From: Hydrogenophilales bacterium | GTDB taxonomy: Bacteria > Pseudomonadota > Gammaproteobacteria > Burkholderiales > Thiobacillaceae | DNA: 64,000 nt | Reading direction: 5' to 3' | NCBI GenBank assembly: GCA_016719465.1 | Contig: JADJYY010000018.1 | Location: forward strand, 23,950 to 87,949 | In this document: piece after piece, positions 34,673 through 43,940 of the stretch | Position numbering within the stretch: the stretch's first letter is position 1 | Layout of the letters: each line of letters opens with the position of its first letter | The notes under the pieces: generated by a model | Database searches by the model: none | Told to the model about the DNA's origin: nothing | Seen by the model: only the letters and a program-made list of their open reading frames with translations | Made by a program: the position numbers and the translations under genes

Positions 34673-34791
34673 AAATTTGTTAACCACCGAGGCCCTCGGG
34701 AAGCGTGGACCCAGCCTCATGAGACCCGTAACCTCTGAACCTTGGCGGTTAAACTCTTTTCCCTCCTTCCCCCTCGGGGAAGGAGCATTCA

Positions 34792-37700
34792 TCACTTGGG
34801 CCCGATCCCGACCGGGTTGCGCTGCTGTTCCCGTTCAGAGGTCAGCGGCCGCTCCAGCCAATCCACGTCGCGGTCCTCGATCTTGCGCACCACCACCACC
34901 TCGTCGCGGTTGCTGCCGACCGGGCCGTAGTAGTTGAAGCTGTAGGCCAGTTGGACGTAGCCGCCGATCATGTGGGTGGGCTTGACCACCACGCGGGTGA
35001 CCGAGTTGAGGATGCCGCCGCGCTTGCCGGTGGTGGGGCTGCCGGGCACGTTCACGTTCTTCTCCTGGGCGTGGTACATCAGCGCCATGCCTCTCGGCAC
35101 GCGCTGGCTGACCACCGCTCTCGCCACCGTGGCGCCGTTGGCGTTGACCGCCTCGACCCAGTCGTTGTCCTGGATGCCCACGCTCTTGGCGTCATCCTCG
35201 GCGATCCAGAAGTAGGGGCCGCCGCGGAACAGGTTGAGCATGCGCAGGTTGTCCTGGTAGGTGGAGTGGATGCCCCACTTGGAGTGCGGCGTGATCCAGG
35301 ACAGCACCAGGTGCGGGCCCTTGGTGACGCTGGCCGGCACCTTCTTGTGTTCCTGCATGTCCACCGGCGGCTTGAAGCAGCAGAAGCCCTCGCCGAAGTC
35401 CAGCATCCACTCGTGGTCCTGATAGAAGTGGGCGCGGCCGGTCAGGGTGCGGAACGGGATGTGCTCGTGCACGTTGGTGTAGCCGGCGGTGTAGGACACG
35501 GTCTCCGACTCGATGCCGGACCAGGTGGGTGCGGTGATGATCTTGCGCGGCTGGGCCTGGATGTCGCGGAAGGTGATCTTGTCCTCGTGGCGTCCGGCAT
35601 ACAGGTGGTGATGGTCGATGCCGGTCTTCTTGGACAGGGCGCTCCAGGACTTGTGGGCCACCTCGCCGTTGGTTTCCGGCGCCATGCGCATCACCGAATC
35701 ACACACCGCGATGTCTTCTTCCAGGGACGGCATGCCGAAGGAAACGCCCGGCTCCTTCACCGTGTAGTTGCACTTCTTGAGTTCCTCGTATTCCTGATCC
35801 GTGTTCCAGTCGATGCCCTTGATGTTGTTGCCGAGCTTGGTCATCAACGGGCCGAGGGCGATGAACTTGTTGTAGATGCTGCCGTAGTCGCGCTCCACCA
35901 GCTTGATCAGCGGCATGGTCTTGCCCGGGATCGGGTCGCACTCGCCCTTCTTCCAGTCCTTGACCTGGCCCAGGGGCTGTGCCATCTCGAAGGCGGAGTC
36001 GTGCTGCATGGGCAGGGCGACGATGTCCTTCCTGACACCCAGGTGCTTGCCGGCCAGGCCGGAGAACTTCTTGGCCAGGGACTTGAAGATCTGCCAGTCG
36101 GACTTGGACTCCCAACCCGGCGACACGGCCTCGGACAGGGGGTGGATGAAGGGGTGCATGTCCGTGGTATTGAGGTCGTGCTTCTCGTACCAGGTGGCGG
36201 TGGGCAGGATGATGTCCGAGTAGGCGCCGGTGGAATTGAGGCGGAAGTTGATGTCCACCATCAGGTCCAGCTTGCCGGTCGGGGCGTTTTCATGCCACTT
36301 GACCTCCTTGCAGTCGTTGCCGACGCCGCCTTCCTGCAGCACGCCGTTCTGGGCGCCCAGCAGGTGCTTGAGGAAGTACTCATGGCCCTTGGCGGAGGTG
36401 CCGATCAGGTTGCCGCGCCAGACGATCAGGTTGCGCGGCCAGTTCACCGGGTTGTCGGGATCGGCGAAGGCCACGTCCAGGGCGCCGGACTTGAGCTGTT
36501 CGGCGATGTACTTGGACGCGCCCGCCTCGTCGGTGGCGCCGGCCTTGGCGGCCTCGTTGGCCAGTTCCATGGGGTTGCGGTTGAAGTGGGGCGCGGAAGG
36601 CAGCCAGCCCAGGCGGGTGGAGACCACGTTGTAGTCCGCCAGGCTGTAGCCCTTGTTGCGGTTCTTGCCGGCCGGGGTAAGCATCTCGTCCGGCTTCAGG
36701 GTCTCGTAGCGCCACTGGTCGGTGTGGAAATACCAGTAGGAGGTGGAGTTCATGTGGCGCGGCGGACGGTGCCAGTCCAGGCCGAAGGCGATGGGCGCCC
36801 AGCCGGCCTGGGGCCGCAGCTTCTCCTGACCCACGTAGTGGGCCCAGCCGCCGCCGCTCTGGCCGACGCAGCCGCACATGTGCAGCAGGTTCATGATGGA
36901 GCGGTAGGACTGGTCGTGGTGGTACCAGTGGTTGATGGCCGCGCCCATGATGACCATGGACTTGCCCTTGGTCTTGGCGGCGTTGTCGGCGAACTCGCGG
37001 CCGGTGCGCTCGATGTCCGCGGCCTTCACGCCGGTGACCTTCTGGGCCCAGGCGGGGGTATAGGCCACATCGGCCTGGCCGTAGGAACTGGCCACGTTGT
37101 CGCCGCCCAGGCCGCGATCCACGCCATACTGGGCTACCAGCAGGTCGAACACGGAGGCCACCAGGGCTTCACCGCCGTCGGCCAGCTTCACGCGGCGCGC
37201 GGGCACATTGCGGTAGAGCAGCTCGGGCTCGCCCGGGGTGAAGTGGGGGAAGCCCACGGAGACCACCTCGGTGCCGGCCTTGCCCTGGCAGGTGAGTTCC
37301 AGCTTGGTGTCGGCACCGGCCGCCTTTTCCAGCAGGTTCCACTTGCCATCCTCGCCCCAGCGGAAACCGATGGTGCCGTTGGGCGCCACGAACTGGCCGG
37401 AGGCCTCGTCGAAGGCAATGGTCTTCCACTCGGGGTTATTGGTTTCGTTCAGGTTGCCGGCGAAGTCGGAGGCGCGCAGGTTGCGGTCGCTGACATAACC
37501 CTTGTCGTGCTGGCGCAGCATGACCTGCATGGGCATGTCGGTGTACTTGCGGGCGTACTCCTGGAAGTACGGGGTCTCCTTGTTGATGTAGAACTCCTTC
37601 AGCGCCACATGGCCCATGGCCATGAAGGCGGCGGAGTCGGTACCCTGCTTCACCGGCATCCACAGGTCGGCGAACTTCACGTACTCGGCGTAGTCCGGGG

Positions 37701-38544
37701 CCATGGAAACGATCTTGGTGCCCTTGTAGCGGGTCTCGATGGCGAAGTGGGCGTCCGGCGTCCGGGTCATCGGCAGGTTGGCGCCGGTGATGATCAGGTA
37801 GGTGGAGTTGTACCAGTCGGCGGCCTCGGGCACGTCGGTCTGCTCACCCCAGGTCTGCGGGCTGGCGATGGGCAGGTCGCAGTACCAGTCGTAGAAGGAA
37901 CCGCAGGCGCCACCGATCAGGGACAGGTAGCGGGAGCCGGCGGCATAGGAAATCATGGACATGGCGGGAATCGGCGAGAAACCGTAGATCCGGTCCGGGC
38001 CCCACTTGTCGATGGTGTGCACGTTGGCGGCGGCGACGATTTCCAGCACCTCGTCCCAGGAGGCGCGCACGAAACCGCCCAGGCCGCGCACCTTGACGTA
38101 CTTCTCGCGCTTGCTGTTGTCCGCCTGGATGGCGGCCCAGGCCTGGACCGGATCCTTGCCGGATTTCTTCTCGGCGCGGTAGAGATCGAGCAGGCGGCCA
38201 CGGATCATGGGGTGCTTGATGCGGTGGGGCGAATACAGGTACCAGGAGAAGCTGGCGCCGCGCTGGCAGCCACGCGGCTCATGGTTGGGCATGTCCTCGC
38301 GGGTGCGCGGGTAGTCGGTCTGCTGCATCTCGAAGGACACCAGGCCGTTCTTCACGAAAATTTTCCAGGAACAGCCGCCGGTGCAGTTCACGCCGTGGGT
38401 GGAACGCACCACCTTGTCATGGCGCCAGCGGTTGCGATAGGCGTCTTCCCACTTGCGGTCCTCAATGGTCTTGACGCCGTGGTCGCCGGAGAACGACTCG
38501 CGCGGGTGGGTGAAGTAGGTCAGGCGGTCTAGAAAGTGACTCAT
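34792..38544 (-). CDS. narG: Respiratory nitrate reductase alpha subunit (Mo-bisMGD)
   Basis: A 1250-residue molybdoenzyme. The N-terminal Fe-S motif has the NarG-type His ligand in VRSTHGVNCTGGCSWKIFVKNG; then come DYPRTREDMPNHEPRGCQRGASFSWYLYSP and the molybdopterin domains. SHFLDRLTYFTHPRESFSGDHG is a typical NarG start. It reduces nitrate to nitrite in the cytoplasm. Flanked by GTAGGGTGGG repeats on both sides, which separate it from narK2 and narH. No twin-arginine signal, as expected for the membrane-bound cytoplasm-facing enzyme. Confidence 0.97.
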   Translation of the reverse strand: MSHFLDRLTYFTHPRESFSGDHGVKTIEDRKWEDAYRNRWRHDKVVRSTHGVNCTGGCSWKIFVKNGLVSFEMQQTDYPRTREDMPNHEPRGCQRGASFSWYLYSPHRIKHPMIRGRLLDLYRAEKKSGKDPVQAWAAIQADNSKREKYVKVRGLGGFVRASWDEVLEIVAAANVHTIDKWGPDRIYGFSPIPAMSMISYAAGSRYLSLIGGACGSFYDWYCDLPIASPQTWGEQTDVPEAADWYNSTYLIITGANLPMTRTPDAHFAIETRYKGTKIVSMAPDYAEYVKFADLWMPVKQGTDSAAFMAMGHVALKEFYINKETPYFQEYARKYTDMPMQVMLRQHDKGYVSDRNLRASDFAGNLNETNNPEWKTIAFDEASGQFVAPNGTIGFRWGEDGKWNLLEKAAGADTKLELTCQGKAGTEVVSVGFPHFTPGEPELLYRNVPARRVKLADGGEALVASVFDLLVAQYGVDRGLGGDNVASSYGQADVAYTPAWAQKVTGVKAADIERTGREFADNAAKTKGKSMVIMGAAINHWYHHDQSYRSIMNLLHMCGCVGQSGGGWAHYVGQEKLRPQAGWAPIAFGLDWHRPPRHMNSTSYWYFHTDQWRYETLKPDEMLTPAGKNRNKGYSLADYNVVSTRLGWLPSAPHFNRNPMELANEAAKAGATDEAGASKYIAEQLKSGALDVAFADPDNPVNWPRNLIVWRGNLIGTSAKGHEYFLKHLLGAQNGVLQEGGVGNDCKEVKWHENAPTGKLDLMVDINFRLNSTGAYSDIILPTATWYEKHDLNTTDMHPFIHPLSEAVSPGWESKSDWQIFKSLAKKFSGLAGKHLGVRKDIVALPMQHDSAFEMAQPLGQVKDWKKGECDPIPGKTMPLIKLVERDYGSIYNKFIALGPLMTKLGNNIKGIDWNTDQEYEELKKCNYTVKEPGVSFGMPSLEEDIAVCDSVMRMAPETNGEVAHKSWSALSKKTGIDHHHLYAGRHEDKITFRDIQAQPRKIITAPTWSGIESETVSYTAGYTNVHEHIPFRTLTGRAHFYQDHEWMLDFGEGFCCFKPPVDMQEHKKVPASVTKGPHLVLSWITPHSKWGIHSTYQDNLRMLNLFRGGPYFWIAEDDAKSVGIQDNDWVEAVNANGATVARAVVSQRVPRGMALMYHAQEKNVNVPGSPTTGKRGGILNSVTRVVVKPTHMIGGYVQLAYSFNYYGPVGSNRDEVVVVRKIEDRDVDWLERPLTSEREQQRNPVGIGPK

Positions 38545-38564
38545 TGCTTGCTCCTTGCGGTTTC

Positions 38565-38642
38565 GTAGGGTGGGCCAGGCCGAAGGCCATGACCCGCCAG
38601 GGATTCGGTGGGTCGGACCGCGCCGCGGCCGACCCACCCTAC
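38565..38642. repeat. GTAGGGTGGG palindrome between narK2 and narG
   Basis: GTAGGGTGGG at one end and CCCACCCTAC at the other, with a GC-rich self-complementary interior. It is related to the copy after narG at the ends but not in the centre. It occupies most of the 105-bp gap, 20 nt upstream of the narG start codon, so the narG ribosome binding site lies right after this structure. Confidence 0.82.
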
Positions 38643-38649
38643 GGATTCG

Positions 38650-40260
38650 TTACGGGTTTTTGATCTCGCTGCCCTTGCGCAGGTAGAACCACCAGTTCAA
38701 CACCAGGCACAGTGCGTAGAAGATGGCGAAGCCGTACATGGCGTTTTCCGGGGTGCCTGCCTTGATCTGGGCGCCGATCACCACCGGGGCGATGAAGGAG
38801 CCGTAGGCGGCGACCGCCGAGGTCCAACCCAGCACCGGACCGGCCTGCACGCGGTCGAAGATCACGCCCACGGTGCGGAAGGTGGAACCGTTGCCGATGC
38901 CGGTGGCGGCGAACAGCACCACGAAGGTCCAGAGGAACTCGTTGAAGAAGATCTCCGGCGTGGCGGACTGATAGGCCTGCATCATCAGGTAGCCGGCGTA
39001 GGCGGAGGCCGCGACCATCACCACCGAGATGATCTGGGTGACGATGGAGCCGCCGACCTTGTCGGAAATCCAGCCGCCCACCGGACGGATCAGGGCGCCG
39101 ACGAAGGGCCCAATCCAGGCGTATTGCAACGCCGAGGGAGCGTTGGGATTCTTGACGTGGGTCCAGGTGTTGGTGGCGGCATCCAGCATGTGGCTGTCGC
39201 CGAAAATCACCGTGATGGACAGCGGCAGCGCCATCGAGAAGCCGATGAAGGAACCGAAGGTCAGCAGGTAGAGCACGGTCATGGACCAGGTGTGCTTGTT
39301 GCTGAAGATGGCGAACTGCTTGGCGATGTTGCCCTTCATCTCGCCGAAGGCTGCGAGCTTCATCACGAACAGGGTGCCGACCATGATCAGCGGCAGCGCC
39401 ACCCACATGTTGAGCAGGCCCAGGCCGGTGGGGGCGGGCAGGTAGAGATAGAGGCCGACGCCAGCGGTGACGAAGGCCAGGCCGTAGAGCCACAGCACCT
39501 TGATCATGGCGCTGATGGAACCGCCCAGCCCGGGGGTGATGGGCAGCAGATTGTTCATGCCGAACCAGCCCAGGAAGGCCAGCGGAATCAGCGCCAGCAT
39601 CCAGACGAAGCCGGCGTTCTGCACGTAGGTCTGGGTGCCGGCGGTGATCTTGCCGAGAATCCAGCCGCTGTCCTTGATCAGTTCCATGGAACCGCCGGCG
39701 AAGGCGCCGAAGATACCCGCGGTCATCACCAGGGGGATGAGGATCTGCATGGTGGTGACGCCGAAATTACCCAGGCCCGCGTTCAGACCCAGGGCGGTGC
39801 CTTGCAGGCGCTTCGGGAAGAAGGTGCTGATGTTGGACATGGAGCAGGCGAAGTTGCCGCCGCCGATGCCGGACAACAGGGCGAGCAACTGGAACATGAT
39901 CAGCGGCGTCTCCTTGCTTTGCAGGGCAAGGCCGGTGCCGAAGGCCGGGATCATCAACAGCGCCGTGGTCAGGAAGATGGTGTTGCGGCCCCCGGCGATG
40001 CGGATGAAGAAGGAGGAGGGAATGCGCAGGGTGGCGCCGGACAGGCCGGCGATGGCGGTCAGGGTGAACAACTCGTCCTTGCTGAACGGGAAACCCAGGT
40101 TGGACATCTGCACCGTGATGATGCCCCACATCAGCCAGATGGCGAAGCCCAGCAGCAGACTCGGGATGGAAATCCACAGGTTGCGATAGGCGATGGACTT
40201 GCCGGTGGATTCCCAGAACTGCTGGTCTTCCACGTCCCATTTCTCGATATTCGTACTCAT
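38650..40260 (-). CDS. narK2: Nitrate/nitrite transporter, NarK2 type
   Basis: A 536-residue MFS protein with 12 membrane helices plus an enlarged loop. Nitrate signature motifs are visible as GIGGGNFACSMSNISTFFPKR and GLGNFGVTTMQ; Arg residues lie in the helices, as in NarK. Betaproteobacterial pairs of NarK1 and NarK2 often act as nitrate/proton symporter and nitrate/nitrite antiporter. This longer protein matches the second gene of such pairs. Co-oriented with narK1 (22-nt gap) and narG. The exact transport mode is inferred from the family. Confidence 0.93.
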   Translation of the reverse strand: MSTNIEKWDVEDQQFWESTGKSIAYRNLWISIPSLLLGFAIWLMWGIITVQMSNLGFPFSKDELFTLTAIAGLSGATLRIPSSFFIRIAGGRNTIFLTTALLMIPAFGTGLALQSKETPLIMFQLLALLSGIGGGNFACSMSNISTFFPKRLQGTALGLNAGLGNFGVTTMQILIPLVMTAGIFGAFAGGSMELIKDSGWILGKITAGTQTYVQNAGFVWMLALIPLAFLGWFGMNNLLPITPGLGGSISAMIKVLWLYGLAFVTAGVGLYLYLPAPTGLGLLNMWVALPLIMVGTLFVMKLAAFGEMKGNIAKQFAIFSNKHTWSMTVLYLLTFGSFIGFSMALPLSITVIFGDSHMLDAATNTWTHVKNPNAPSALQYAWIGPFVGALIRPVGGWISDKVGGSIVTQIISVVMVAASAYAGYLMMQAYQSATPEIFFNEFLWTFVVLFAATGIGNGSTFRTVGVIFDRVQAGPVLGWTSAVAAYGSFIAPVVIGAQIKAGTPENAMYGFAIFYALCLVLNWWFYLRKGSEIKNP

Positions 40261-40282
40261 TGGGCGTTCTCCGTTGCGGGGG

Positions 40283-41545
40283 TTATTCGAGGGTGTCGAC
40301 TTCGACCGGGTGCGGTTTCTTGATCAGGTCCAGCTTGCGAACCTCGGTGGTGTACATCCAGATCAGCGACACCCAGACCACGCCGTACATCAGCATGAAG
40401 GCGGAAGAGCGGATGCCGGTGAGGTCCACCAGGGCGCCGAACATGATCGGCAGGAGGAAGCCGCCCAGGCCGCCGATCAGGCCGACGATGCCGGAGATGA
40501 CCCCGATGTTGTGGGGGTACTCGTCGGAGATGTACTTGAACACGCTGGCCTTGCCGAAGGCGAAGGCGACGCCGACGGTGAACATCAGGGCGGTGAAGAT
40601 TTCCGGGCCGAGGTGGATGTTGTAGGTCACCGGGCCGGATACCGTTTTCACGGTGAACTCGGTCTGGGGGTAGGACATGATGAACAGGCAGATCCAGGAT
40701 ACCCAGAGTACCCACCAGGTCACCCGGTGCGCGCCCCACTTGTCCGACATCCAGCCGCCCACCGCCCGCAGCACGCCGCCCGGCAGGGAGAAGCAGGCCG
40801 CCAGGAAGGCCGCCGTCTTCAGGTCGAAGCCGTACTCGGTGACGTAGTACTTGGTCATCCACAGGGCCAGCGCCACGTAGCCGCCGAACACGATGGAGTA
40901 GTACTGGCAATACTTCCAGACGACGGGATCCTTCAGAGCCTTGAGTTGTTCCTTGACCGTGACGTGGGACGGTACCTTGTGCCCCGGGTCGTCGTAGGTG
41001 AAGAACCAGAACAGGATGGCGGTCACCAGCATGGCGGCGGCGTAGACCTGGGGCACCATGGTCCAGCCGTAGGCCATGACGATGGCCGGCGCCACCAGCT
41101 TGGTGACCGCCGCGCCCGAGTTGCCGGCGCCGAACACGCCCATGGCCATGCCCTGGCGTTCCTTCTCGTACCAGCGCGCGCAGTAGGCGATGCCCACGGA
41201 GAAGGAGCCGCCGGCCATGCCGACGAACAGGCCGATGGTGAGGAAATGCCAGAACTCGGTGGCGAATTCCATCAGCCAGATGGGTCCGACGGTGGACAGC
41301 ATGAGGAAGAAGAAGACGATGCGGCCGCCGAACTTGTCGGTCCACATGCCCAGGGGTAGGCGGATCAGGGAACCGGTGAGCACCGGCGTCGCGATCAGGA
41401 TGCCGAACTGGGTCTCGTTGAGGCCCAGCTGAGTCTTGATGGGGATGCCAATGACCGCGAACATCATCCAGACGGCAAAGCAGACCGTGAAGGCCAGGGT
41501 ACTCATCACGAGCACGGAGAGCTGTTGCTGCGAGCGAGTCGTCAT
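40283..41545 (-). CDS. narK1: Nitrate transporter, NarK1 type
   Basis: A 420-residue MFS protein with 12 helices. The nitrate signature is GVFGAGNSGAAVTKLVAP and the second is GIVGLIGGLGGFLLP; MFS motif A appears as GMWTDKFGGRIVF. First gene of the nar operon and directly behind the promoter and NarL site described here. ATG 41545 is preferred over the GTG four codons upstream because GGGGGA then serves as its binding site. It probably imports nitrate with protons to start respiration. Confidence 0.93.
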   Translation of the reverse strand: MTTRSQQQLSVLVMSTLAFTVCFAVWMMFAVIGIPIKTQLGLNETQFGILIATPVLTGSLIRLPLGMWTDKFGGRIVFFFLMLSTVGPIWLMEFATEFWHFLTIGLFVGMAGGSFSVGIAYCARWYEKERQGMAMGVFGAGNSGAAVTKLVAPAIVMAYGWTMVPQVYAAAMLVTAILFWFFTYDDPGHKVPSHVTVKEQLKALKDPVVWKYCQYYSIVFGGYVALALWMTKYYVTEYGFDLKTAAFLAACFSLPGGVLRAVGGWMSDKWGAHRVTWWVLWVSWICLFIMSYPQTEFTVKTVSGPVTYNIHLGPEIFTALMFTVGVAFAFGKASVFKYISDEYPHNIGVISGIVGLIGGLGGFLLPIMFGALVDLTGIRSSAFMLMYGVVWVSLIWMYTTEVRKLDLIKKPHPVEVDTLE

Positions 41546-41595
41546 TGCATCCCCCACATAAAAGAACCTGGATATCCGAAAATCGAATTAGGCGA

Positions 41596-41624
41596 AGTAT
41601 AGGGCGATGAAAAAAGCGTGTCAG
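41596..41624 (-). promoter_or_regulatory. narK1 operon promoter (sigma70-like)
   Basis: Reading the minus strand, CTGACA (41624-41619) and TATACT (41601-41596) are separated by exactly 17 bp; each hexamer matches consensus at five of six positions. The start codon lies about 50 nt downstream. No convincing FNR box TTGAT-N4-ATCAA was found near -41 by eye. Confidence 0.7.
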
Positions 41625-41654
41625 AGCGGAAAGACATAGAAAAAGCGTCGGGAA

Positions 41655-41670
41655 TACCCCCAAAGAGGTA
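41655..41670. promoter_or_regulatory. NarL/NarP 7-2-7 binding site upstream of narK1
   Basis: On the minus strand TACCTCT-TT-GGGGGTA: two heptamers in inverted orientation with a 2-bp gap, matching the TACYYMT consensus at all seven positions in one half and six in the other. Its centre is about 60 bp upstream of the -10 element, near -72 to -75 from a predicted start. It lies between narK1 and the divergent narXL genes, whose product would bind it. Confidence 0.75.
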
Positions 41671-41892
41671 CATGGGTAGCGAGCTAACCCGCTGTATTTT
41701 TTGAGTGTTTTATTCCGATACCAGCGCGCGGAATCCCAGCCGGGAAAAAATGGGTAATTCCACGCGGCGGCGCGCGGAAAATAGGATGGGCCCGACCGGC
41801 TCGCCGGGACGTGCTTGTTCCCTTCTCATAGAATGAGGGGCCCAGGTGGACAGGCCGAACCTTGCCGGCCGCCGGTACTCGGAGTCATCACC

Positions 41893-41955
41893 CGATCCCC
41901 TTTGGGACTCCCCCCTTGGGACGACCCCTTTGGGACGCCCTTTCGCGAAAGGGGA
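41893..41955 (+). repeat. Short CCCTTTGGGAC direct repeats upstream of narX
   Basis: Three spaced units of the form CCCCTTTGGGAC / CCCTTGGGAC / CCCCTTTGGGAC are followed by CCCTTTCGCGAAAGGG, a palindrome. They fill the region just before narX. The rest of the 454-bp narK1-narX gap contains the promoter and NarL site already listed and no supported gene. Confidence 0.6.
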
Positions 41956-41999
41956 AAGTGAATGTTGGAGTTGCCAGGTAAGTTGCCAATCACCCGACC

Positions 42000-43940
42000 A
42001 TGCGGCTGAAAAAACGCTTCCCCGCCTTTTCCTGGAAGGCCCTGCAAAACTCCCTGCTGTTGCGCCTGGGCGGGGCCATCGCGGCCATCGCCCTGCTGGC
42101 GGTGGTGGGCATGTCGGTGTCGGGCCTGGTGGCGGAATCCACCCAGGGCAGCGGCGAGGCCATCAACCGGGCGGGCAGCCTGCGCATGCAAAGCTGGCAG
42201 ATGGCCAGCCTTTACCTGGCCACGCCCTTGCCATCGGACCGGGATGCCGGGAAGCGCATGGCCGAGGCGATCCGGGGCTTCGAAGACACCCTCGAGAGCG
42301 AGGCCATCCGGGCCATGCTGCCGCGCTGGGGCGACGACGGACTGACCCGGACCTACCGGGCGATCGAACGGGAATGGCGCGAGCGGGTGCGGCCCCCCTT
42401 CCAGGCCATGGCCGGCGGCGCCCCGCTTCCGCCCGACCCCGGCCAACGCGCGCAATTGCTGGATGACATGGGCCGGTTCGTCGGCCGCATCAATCAACTG
42501 GTCAAGCAGATGGAAGACACCACCGAGGCCAAGATCCTGGTGATGCGCCTGGTGCTGGGGGTGGCCCTGATCCTGACCGTGCTGGTGGTGCTGCTCACGG
42601 TCCATCTCATCCACAACCATCTGGTCCAGCCCCTGCGTGGCCTCCTCAACCTGGCCGCCAGCGTCGGCCGGGGCGATCTCTCCGCCCGCACGGTCCACAC
42701 CGGCGAGGACGAGCTGGGCCAGGTGGGCCGCGCCTTCAATCTGATGACCGAGGATCTTTCCAAGCTCTACGAGGATCTGGAAGCCCGGGTGCGCCAGAAG
42801 ACGGCGGAACTCACCCGCAGCAACCAGTCCCTGGAACTGCTCTATCACTCCATCGCCCGCCTGCATGGAGAACCGCCCGGGAAGGTGGTCTACCTGGCCG
42901 TCCTGCGCGATATCGAACAACTGCTGGGCCTGGGTCACGGCGTCATCTGCCTGGGAGCCCAGGGCGGCGGTGCCGGCACCGCCGTGGCCACCACCATGGG
43001 ACCGGGCGACTCCAACCCCTGCGACCGCTCGGAATGTCACTGGTGCCACGGCACCGACCAGACCCGCATCAGCATCGCCAGCGACTTCCACCGCCGCCTC
43101 ACCCTGCCCCTGGCCGACGCGGAAAGCCAGTACGGCGTGCTGATCCTGGAAATCCCCGAGGGCTGGCAACTGGAGTCCTGGCAGGTCCAGTTGCTGGAAG
43201 CCCTGTCGCGCCACATCGGCGTGGCCATAGGCGCGGAGCGGCGCATCGAGCAGAACCGGCGCGTGGCCCTGCTGGAGGAGCGGGCGGTCATCGCCCGGGA
43301 ACTGCACGATTCCCTGGCCCAGTCCCTGGCCTACATGAAGATCCAGGTCAGCCGCCTGCAACTGGCCCTGAAGGACCCGGCCAAGCGGCCGGAAGCCGAC
43401 CAGATCCTGCTGGAATTGCGCCAGGGCATGAGTGGCGCCTATCGCCAGTTGCGCGAACTGCTCACCACCTTCCGCCTGAAGATGGAAGGCCAGGACCTGG
43501 CCAGCGCCCTGCGCCAGACCGTGGACGAATTCGCCGAACGGGGAGAGCTGGAGGTTGGGTTGGAGATGGCCCTGGAAGGCTGTCCCCTGACGCCCAACGA
43601 GGAAATCCACGTCCTGCACGTGGTGCGGGAAGCGCTGTCCAACGTGCTCAACCACGCCCGCGCCAGCCATGCGAACATCGCCCTGGCCCAGTTGGCGGAC
43701 GGCGAGGTGGAAGTGGCGGTGGAGGACGACGGCGTCGGCATCGCCTCCAAGAACGCCGACCTGCATCACTATGGCATGACCATCATGGAGGAACGGGCCC
43801 GCACCCTGTCCGGTCGCATCGCCGTCGCTCCCCGGGCGGAAGGCGGCACCCGCGTGACCCTGATTTTCCGGCCCCACAGCCGACGCAACGAACCGGCCGG
43901 ACGCGACGACATCCGGCCCTTACGGAGAGCGCAAGCATGA
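42000..43940 (+). CDS. narX: Nitrate/nitrite sensor histidine kinase NarX
   Basis: A 646-residue kinase with a cytoplasmic start, a first membrane helix, and a periplasmic domain carrying the nitrate-binding P-box (GEAINRAGSLRMQSWQM, about residues 53-69). A second helix, HAMP domain and central module with the cysteine cluster CDRSECHWCHG follow. The HisKA_3 H-box is RELHDSLAQSLAYMK (His436), then a HATPase domain. It autophosphorylates in response to nitrate and passes phosphate to NarL, encoded next with an ATGA overlap. Divergent from narK1. Confidence 0.95.
   Translation: MRLKKRFPAFSWKALQNSLLLRLGGAIAAIALLAVVGMSVSGLVAESTQGSGEAINRAGSLRMQSWQMASLYLATPLPSDRDAGKRMAEAIRGFEDTLESEAIRAMLPRWGDDGLTRTYRAIEREWRERVRPPFQAMAGGAPLPPDPGQRAQLLDDMGRFVGRINQLVKQMEDTTEAKILVMRLVLGVALILTVLVVLLTVHLIHNHLVQPLRGLLNLAASVGRGDLSARTVHTGEDELGQVGRAFNLMTEDLSKLYEDLEARVRQKTAELTRSNQSLELLYHSIARLHGEPPGKVVYLAVLRDIEQLLGLGHGVICLGAQGGGAGTAVATTMGPGDSNPCDRSECHWCHGTDQTRISIASDFHRRLTLPLADAESQYGVLILEIPEGWQLESWQVQLLEALSRHIGVAIGAERRIEQNRRVALLEERAVIARELHDSLAQSLAYMKIQVSRLQLALKDPAKRPEADQILLELRQGMSGAYRQLRELLTTFRLKMEGQDLASALRQTVDEFAERGELEVGLEMALEGCPLTPNEEIHVLHVVREALSNVLNHARASHANIALAQLADGEVEVAVEDDGVGIASKNADLHHYGMTIMEERARTLSGRIAVAPRAEGGTRVTLIFRPHSRRNEPAGRDDIRPLRRAQA

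Noticed and set aside
34951..38532. 1193-codon open frame opposite narG
   Set aside because: Composition rich in Gly, Val, His, Leu and Ala with no domain; it mirrors narG codon use in a high-GC genome.
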